This document shows positions 7,357 to 11,165 of a stretch of DNA of 11,165 nucleotides, one piece after another (within the stretch, counting starts at the first letter, position 1; each line of letters opens with the position of its first letter). The stretch covers positions 1 through 11,165 of the forward strand of contig JAKAZP010000046.1 of NCBI GenBank assembly GCA_021815905.1, given 5' to 3'. The notes under the pieces are model-generated. The model made no database searches, was not told where the DNA came from, and saw only the letters and a list, made by a program, of their open reading frames with translations. The position numbers and the translations under genes were made by a program. Source of the DNA: Pseudomonadota bacterium (GTDB lineage Bacteria; Pseudomonadota; Gammaproteobacteria; Steroidobacterales; Steroidobacteraceae).

Positions 7357-7743
7357 TCAGCGTTCCTCGGCGAGCGCGGCGGGATCGACCTCGGGGGCGA
7401 GCAGCACGATCGCGCCCTGCAGACGCACCGGTACCGCGCGCAGCGCCTGCCCCGGGCAGGGGCCCGCGATGCACCGGCCGCCGTCCTTCTCGAACAGCGC
7501 GCCGTGGGATGAGCACAGGATGAGCGCCCGATCGGGCGTCAGGAAGCGATGCGGCTTGAGATCGAGGGGATGCCCCGCGTGGGGGCAGCGGTTCACGTAG
7601 CCGCGCACCTCCTTCCCGCAGCGCACCACGAATCCCCTGAGCGGCCAGTCCCCGCTCCCCAGGGTGAAGCCGCGCGAGCCGTGCTCGTCGAGGTCCTCCA
7701 GACGGCAGACCACCCGCTCGAGATCGAGCTCATGCGCCGCCAC
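7357..7743 (-). CDS. Small Rieske [2Fe-2S] protein of unknown role
   Basis: The 128-aa soluble protein is essentially one Rieske domain. The cluster ligands are C53-P-H55 (RCPHAGHPLD) and C77-S-S-H80 (CSSHGALFEKDGGRC), with 21 residues between the pairs. That is longer than the 15-17 of classic Rieske centres but, as I recall, usual for this small gammaproteobacterial group. Cysteines 91 and 96 (RCIAGPCPG) are extra. No oxygenase catalytic domain or membrane anchor is present, so it is probably an electron carrier or a ferredoxin component; the partner is unknown. The GTG start at 7743 is preferred because GGGAGG (7752-7757) sits 8 bases upstream and the family begins near here. The open frame to 7896 upstream only shadows ampG. 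It overlaps the end of the ampG-like gene by 14 bp, so the two are probably translated from one mRNA. Confidence 0.88.
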   Translation of the reverse strand: MAAHELDLERVVCRLEDLDEHGSRGFTLGSGDWPLRGFVVRCGKEVRGYVNRCPHAGHPLDLKPHRFLTPDRALILCSSHGALFEKDGGRCIAGPCPGQALRAVPVRLQGAIVLLAPEVDPAALAEER

Positions 7744-9145
7744 GGACCGCGCCTCCCGAGTCCGCGGCCGAGAGCGCCGGCAACCCCTGGTCCGAAAGGC
7801 CGCGCCGCGCGAGCCACGCGAGCAGCAGCAGGACGGGAATGCTGAGGGCGGCGGCGCAGAGGAAGTAAAGCGGATAACCGGCGAGGTGGGAGCCATACCC
7901 GGAGAAGCCCTCGAGCCCCTTGCCCGAGAGTTGGTAAAGCGACGAGAGCAGCGCGTATTGCGTCGCCGTGTACTTCGGGCTCGTCAGGCTCGAGAGGAAC
8001 GCGATCAGCGAGGTGCCCGCCACGGAAAGCGCAAGATTGTCGAGTGCGTTGGCGAGCCCGAGCCCGAGGAGCGTCGGGGTGTGAGTCGTGGCGAGCACCG
8101 AGTAGGCGAGCCCCGCCAGCAGCAGCAGGCTGCTGCCGATCGCGAGCGAGCGCAGCAGGCCGAACTTCGCGACCAGCAGTCCTCCGATGAACACTCCCAT
8201 CACCGACACGCCGAAGCCGTAGATCTTCACGACCAGCGCGATCTGATCGAGCGTGTAGCCGTGGTCGATGTAGAAGGGCATCACCATGGCGCCCATGGCG
8301 AAGTCCGTGAGCCAGTATCCGGCGATGAGCGCGAGGGTGAGGAGCGCGAGGCCGACTCCGTAGCGCCCGAAGAAGTCGAGGAGCGGGCAGACCACCGCGC
8401 CGATGAACCAGGCGCCTGCGTCCTTGAGGAATCGCGGCCAGTGTGCCCGCCGCTCGAGCCATGCGACCACGCGCTCTTCCCGCATCACCGACTCGCGCGG
8501 CACATCGACGGCAGGCTCCTTCACGAGCAGCGTGGTGACGATGCCGACGAGAGTGAGCGCCGCCATGCACAGGTAGCTCGAGTGCCAGCCGAGCGCCTGC
8601 GCGATCCCGAGCGCGCCGGCCCCGCCGGCGAACAGAGCGATCCGGTAACCGACCTGGTAGGCCGCCGCCATGCCGCCTTGCATTTCCACCGGGGCCGACT
8701 CGATTCTCCAGGCGTCCATGGCGATGTCCTGCGTCGCGGCGCAGAACGTCGTGAAGAGCGCCCAGAGCGCCACGCGCAGCACACCCGCCGACGGATGGCT
8801 CAATGCAAGACGCGCGAGGCCGAAGGCGATCCCGATCTGCGCGAGCAGCATCCAGGCGCGCCGCCGGCCCAACATCCGGTGCAGCAGCGGCAGCCGCGCG
8901 CGATCGACGATCGGCGCCCAGAGGAACTTGAGCGAGTACGGGAGGGTGGCCCAGGCGAACATCCCGATGAGCGGCAGCGCGATGTGCGACTGGCGCAGCC
9001 AGGCGGTCAAGGTCTGCAGCACGAGGTAGAACGGCAGACCGCTCGAGAAGCCGAGCAGCAGCATCGCGAGCATGCGCGGCTGACCGTAGACGGCGCGCGC
9101 CCGCAACCAGCCGCCCGTGCGGCCATTGGCGCAAGACGTGGGCAT
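7730..9145 (-). CDS. ampG: AmpG-family MFS permease (muropeptide importer type)
   Basis: The 471-aa multi-spanning inner-membrane transporter is of the AmpG type, which brings GlcNAc-anhydroMurNAc peptides from cell-wall turnover back into the cytoplasm. Family marks are [19 protein letters not shown] (helix 1), [23 protein letters not shown] (60-82), the following [11 protein letters not shown], and [15 protein letters not shown] (136-150). A later [34 protein letters not shown] segment is also typical. E. coli AmpG has 491 residues, so this is full length. ATG 9145 gives the usual short N-terminal tail before helix 1, but no good ribosome-binding site precedes it; a TTG at 9106 is an alternative. 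The start lies only 17 bp from that of divergent pyrE. The gene overlaps the Rieske gene downstream. Related permeases carry other substrates, so the muropeptide role is family-based. Confidence 0.88.
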   Translation of the reverse strand: MPTSCANGRTGGWLRARAVYGQPRMLAMLLLGFSSGLPFYLVLQTLTAWLRQSHIALPLIGMFAWATLPYSLKFLWAPIVDRARLPLLHRMLGRRRAWMLLAQIGIAFGLARLALSHPSAGVLRVALWALFTTFCAATQDIAMDAWRIESAPVEMQGGMAAAYQVGYRIALFAGGAGALGIAQALGWHSSYLCMAALTLVGIVTTLLVKEPAVDVPRESVMREERVVAWLERRAHWPRFLKDAGAWFIGAVVCPLLDFFGRYGVGLALLTLALIAGYWLTDFAMGAMVMPFYIDHGYTLDQIALVVKIYGFGVSVMGVFIGGLLVAKFGLLRSLAIGSSLLLLAGLAYSVLATTHTPTLLGLGLANALDNLALSVAGTSLIAFLSSLTSPKYTATQYALLSSLYQLSGKGLEGFSGYGSHLAGYPLYFLCAAALSIPVLLLLAWLARRGLSDQGLPALSAADSGGAVRGGA

Positions 9146-9156
9146 TCGGCCATGAT
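9126..9156 (+). promoter_or_regulatory. Candidate sigma-70 promoter for pyrE (possibly leaderless)
   Basis: TTGGCG (9126-9131) and CATGAT (9151-9156) each match 4 of 6 consensus bases with a 19-bp spacer, slightly long. The -10 is placed so that transcription would begin at or very near the pyrE ATG at 9163. This fits the absence of a Shine-Dalgarno sequence there. The evidence is weak. Confidence 0.28.
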
Positions 9157-9162
9157 ACCGGC

Positions 9163-9822
9163 ATGCATGACTACCAGCTGACCTTCATCGAGCTCGCACT
9201 TTCGCGCCAGGCGCTGCGCTTCGGCCGCTTCACGCTCAAATCCGGCCGCGAAAGCCCGTATTTCTTCAATGCGGGACTGTTCAGCGACGGCGAGGCCATC
9301 GCCGTGCTCGGGCGGTGCTACGCGGAGGCGATCATTCGCTCGGGCCTGCCCTGCGACATGCTGTTCGGGCCGGCCTACAAGGGCATCCCCCTGGTCGCCG
9401 CCGCCGCCGCCGCGCTCTTCACGCACCACGGCCGGCGGCTCCCCTTCGCCTTCAATCGCAAGGAGGTGAAGGACCATGGCGAGGGCGGCGCGGTGATCGG
9501 CGCGCCGCTCGCCGGACGGGTGCTGGTGATCGACGATGTGGTGACCGCCGGCACGGCGGTGCGGGAGTCGCTCGGCCTGATCCGCGGGCATGGCGCGCAG
9601 CCGGCGGGGGTGGTGTTCGCGCTCGACCGCCAGGAAAAGGGGCGGGGGGAGCTCAGCGCCGTCCAGGAGATCGAGCGCGAGCACGGCATCCGATGCGTGA
9701 GCGTCGTCACACTCGCCGATCTGATCGAGGCCCTGTCGCACCCGCTCGGGGGACGGACTGCGATTTCTGACGACCAGCTCACATTGCTGAGGGCCTATCG
9801 GGCGCGCTTCGGCGTCACCTGA
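9163..9822 (+). CDS. pyrE: Orotate phosphoribosyltransferase PyrE
   Basis: The 219-aa enzyme converts orotate and PRPP to orotidine 5'-monophosphate in de novo pyrimidine synthesis. It aligns along its length with E. coli Pyr[19 protein letters not shown] at the start, [17 protein letters not shown] (24-40), [11 protein letters not shown] (68-78), the flexible catalytic loop [13 protein letters not shown] (97-109), the PRPP-binding motif [13 protein letters not shown] (120-132) and [10 protein letters not shown] further on. The end, YRARFGV(T), is also typical. ATG 9163 is chosen by alignment; no Shine-Dalgarno precedes it, and the ATG at 9167 is out of frame. Only 17 bp separate this start from that of the divergent ampG-like gene, so promoter elements of each gene must lie in the other's coding region. 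Confidence 0.97.
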   Translation: MHDYQLTFIELALSRQALRFGRFTLKSGRESPYFFNAGLFSDGEAIAVLGRCYAEAIIRSGLPCDMLFGPAYKGIPLVAAAAAALFTHHGRRLPFAFNRKEVKDHGEGGAVIGAPLAGRVLVIDDVVTAGTAVRESLGLIRGHGAQPAGVVFALDRQEKGRGELSAVQEIEREHGIRCVSVVTLADLIEALSHPLGGRTAISDDQLTLLRAYRARFGVT

Positions 9823-9891
9823 GACTTGCTACCGCGGCCCGCTCGGTCAGAATATGTCGGTCCGCGGATTCCTGACAGGACGGGTCGCTTC

Positions 9892-10536
9892 ATGCCCATG
9901 CCCATGCGCACGACGCACGGGATCCTCACGCTGATCGTGCTCGCGAGCGCCGCGTCGGCCGCGCTCGTGCAGGCGGCCCCTCAGGGCATGGTCGTGTATC
10001 GCTGGGTCGATTCCCACGGGGTCGTCCACTATGGCGACAGCGTGCCGCCGCAGTACGCCCGCGTCGCGCGCGAGATCCTGAACAGCGAGGGCGTCGAGGT
10101 CGGGCACGTGAATGCGGCCATGACGCCCGCGCAGCGCGCCGCGAGGCGCGCCGCACGCGCGAGACAGCAGGCGCAGCAGCAGCACGACTATTTCCTGCTC
10201 AACACCTACGCATCGGTGAAGGACATCAAGGCGCTGCGGGATGAGCGCCTGTCGCAGCTCGAGAGCCAGCAGTCGGCCGCGCGGCAGTACGTTCAGAGCC
10301 TGCAGGCGCGGCTGTCCTCGCTCCAGTCGCGCGCCATGCGGTTCAAGCCCTACAGCGCTCGGCCCGATGCCCGCCCGATGCCCGATGAGCTTGCGCAGGA
10401 GCTGGTGCAGACGCTGAAAGAGGTGCAGCTGCAGAACCAGTCGCTCGCGCAGCGCCGGCAGCAGGAGGCCGCGGTGCGCGCGCAGTTCCAGGCCGACATC
10501 GAGCGCTTCGAGCAGTTGAAGACCGCGCCGCCCTAG
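9892..10536 (+). CDS. Secreted DUF4124 protein with coiled coil
   Basis: The 214-aa product begins with a signal peptide (about 1-28, HGILTLIVLASAASAALVQA). The DUF4124 segment VVYRWVDSHGVVHYGDSVPP (34-53) follows, a common periplasmic module of beta- and gammaproteobacteria with unknown function. The rest is a Gln/Arg/Ala-rich helical region, likely coiled coil (about 80-210), including RRAARARQQAQQQHD and LQARLSSLQSRAM. ATG 9892 is chosen because AGGA (9877-9880) lies upstream and the signal peptide starts here. Two more in-frame ATGs follow at 9898 and 9904 through a tandem ATGCCC repeat (MPMPM). A TTG at 9826 would add 22 residues that spoil the signal peptide. It starts 69 bp after pyrE on the same strand and converges on edd. 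Its role may be envelope-related; no partner is evident. Confidence 0.88.
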   Translation: MPMPMRTTHGILTLIVLASAASAALVQAAPQGMVVYRWVDSHGVVHYGDSVPPQYARVAREILNSEGVEVGHVNAAMTPAQRAARRAARARQQAQQQHDYFLLNTYASVKDIKALRDERLSQLESQQSAARQYVQSLQARLSSLQSRAMRFKPYSARPDARPMPDELAQELVQTLKEVQLQNQSLAQRRQQEAAVRAQFQADIERFEQLKTAPP

Positions 10537-10558
10537 GCGCGCGGTCCGCGGCGGCCCG

Positions 10559-10591
10559 CCGCGCAAGCGCTGCGCGGGCGCCCCGGCGCCC
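10559..10591. terminator. GC-rich hairpins between convergent DUF4124 gene and edd
   Basis: CCGCGCA (10559-10565) pairs perfectly with TGCGCGG (10571-10577) across AGCGC. The overlapping GGGCGC (10576-10581) pairs with GCGCCC (10586-10591) across CCCG. The 70-bp gap between two convergent stop codons is where a bidirectional terminator is expected, but no T-tract follows on either strand, so intrinsic termination is only possible. Confidence 0.35.
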
Positions 10592-10606
10592 GGGCGGGCC
10601 TGCGAG

Positions 10607-11165
10607 TCAGCAGACCCCGCCGCCTTCCTCCGCCGGCGCCGCATTCGCGCGGAACAGCCGAAAGAGCTCCCGCCCCATGCCATGCTCGTTCGCCCGCAGG
10701 TCCGCGCGCGCGCGCTCGCGCCGGCGCCACGCCTCCTGCGGCACCACCGCCTCGAGCGTTCCGCGGCGGCTGTCGAGCCGGATGAGGTCGCCGTCGCGCA
10801 CCTTGCCGATCGGGCCCCCGGTCACCGCCTCGGGTGTCAGATGGATCGCCGCCGGCACGGCGCCCGACGCGCCCGACATGCGCCCGTCCGTGACCAACGC
10901 GACGCGATAGCCCCTGGACTGGAGCGAGGTCAGGGCCGGTGTCAGGCCGTGCAGCTCCGGCATGCCGTTGGCGCGCGGCCCCTGAAAGCGCACGACCACC
11001 ACGACATCGCGCGCGAGCTCTCCGCGGGCGAACGCCTCGAGCACCGCTTCCTGGCTGTCGAATACCCGCGCCGGCGCCTCGATCGCGCGATGCTCCGCGC
11101 CGACGGCCGACACTTTGATCACCGAGCGGCCGAGATTGCCCTCGAGCCGCTTCAATCCCCCATCG
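10607..11165 (-). CDS. edd: Phosphogluconate dehydratase Edd, C-terminal part (5' end beyond window)
   Basis: The visible 185 C-terminal residues belong to 6-phosphogluconate dehydratase, the Entner-Doudoroff enzyme making 2-keto-3-deoxy-6-phosphogluconate, of the IlvD/Edd iron-sulfur family. The reading frame continues past the right edge (…DGGLKRLEGNLGRSVIK…). Edd-specific features are VVVVRFQGPRANGMPELHGLTPAL, ALVTDGRMSGASGAVPAAIHLTPEA, the KVRDGDLIRLD segment, and the late MGRELFRLFR with a short Cys-containing tail (GGGVC), all as in E. coli Edd rather than IlvD. The catalytic N-terminal cluster ligands lie outside the window. It is convergent with the DUF4124 gene. Regulation cannot be judged because the promoter is off the edge. 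Confidence 0.95.
   Translation of the reverse strand, partial: DGGLKRLEGNLGRSVIKVSAVGAEHRAIEAPARVFDSQEAVLEAFARGELARDVVVVVRFQGPRANGMPELHGLTPALTSLQSRGYRVALVTDGRMSGASGAVPAAIHLTPEAVTGGPIGKVRDGDLIRLDSRRGTLEAVVPQEAWRRRERARADLRANEHGMGRELFRLFRANAAPAEEGGGVC

Noticed and set aside
7593..9181. Long frames of over 500 codons on both strands across the ampG and Rieske region (7593-9164 minus, 7664-9181 plus)
   Set aside because: Both are low-complexity Arg/Ala/Glu-rich shadows of the ampG-like and Rieske genes, which carry clear family motifs in their own frames.

Overview
The window is high-GC DNA from what looks like a gammaproteobacterium, possibly of the Nevskiales/Xanthomonadales/Steroidobacter type. 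The evidence is gamma-type PyrE, TrmB and Edd sequences, a DUF4124 protein, a DUF6763-like protein, an outer-membrane porin with a signal peptide, and EmrAB-type tripartite efflux genes. The genus call is inference. Gene density is high, and I see no insertion sequences, phage genes, CRISPR arrays, tRNAs or rRNAs.

Left part (1-2614), the most interesting. A porin gene runs off the left edge on the minus strand. It is divergent from a sigma-54 enhancer-binding protein (EBP) gene on the plus strand. The roughly 340 bp between them hold a textbook -24/-12 (sigma-54) promoter pointing at the porin (875-890). They also hold a perfect 20-bp palindrome built from GTGACA/TGTCAC half-sites (976-995), a second palindrome with the same half-sites but shorter spacing (1118-1130), and a larger nested inverted repeat (951-1009). 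The EBP has the AAA+ and Fis-type DNA-binding domains but no sensory N-terminal domain. A small PqqD-like (RRE fold) gene follows it with no other pqq gene in view. The likely circuit is EBP binding at the palindromes to drive the sigma-54-dependent porin. The signal that controls the EBP is unknown.

Middle part (2687-6851). emrA-like and emrB-like genes abut as TGA-GTG and encode the inner-membrane half of a multidrug or toxic-compound efflux pump. trmB (tRNA m7G46 methyltransferase) follows after 18 bp. A MarC-family membrane protein gene converges on trmB and overlaps it by 14 bp.

Right part (7035-11165). This section holds a small acidic DUF6763-like protein, then, on the minus strand, an ampG-like permease gene overlapping a small Rieske ferredoxin-like gene. 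pyrE is divergent from ampG with only 17 bp between the start codons. A secreted DUF4124 coiled-coil protein comes next. Last is the 3' end of edd (6-phosphogluconate dehydratase, Entner-Doudoroff pathway), which runs off the right edge on the minus strand. This section reads as ordinary housekeeping chromosome with very tight packing.
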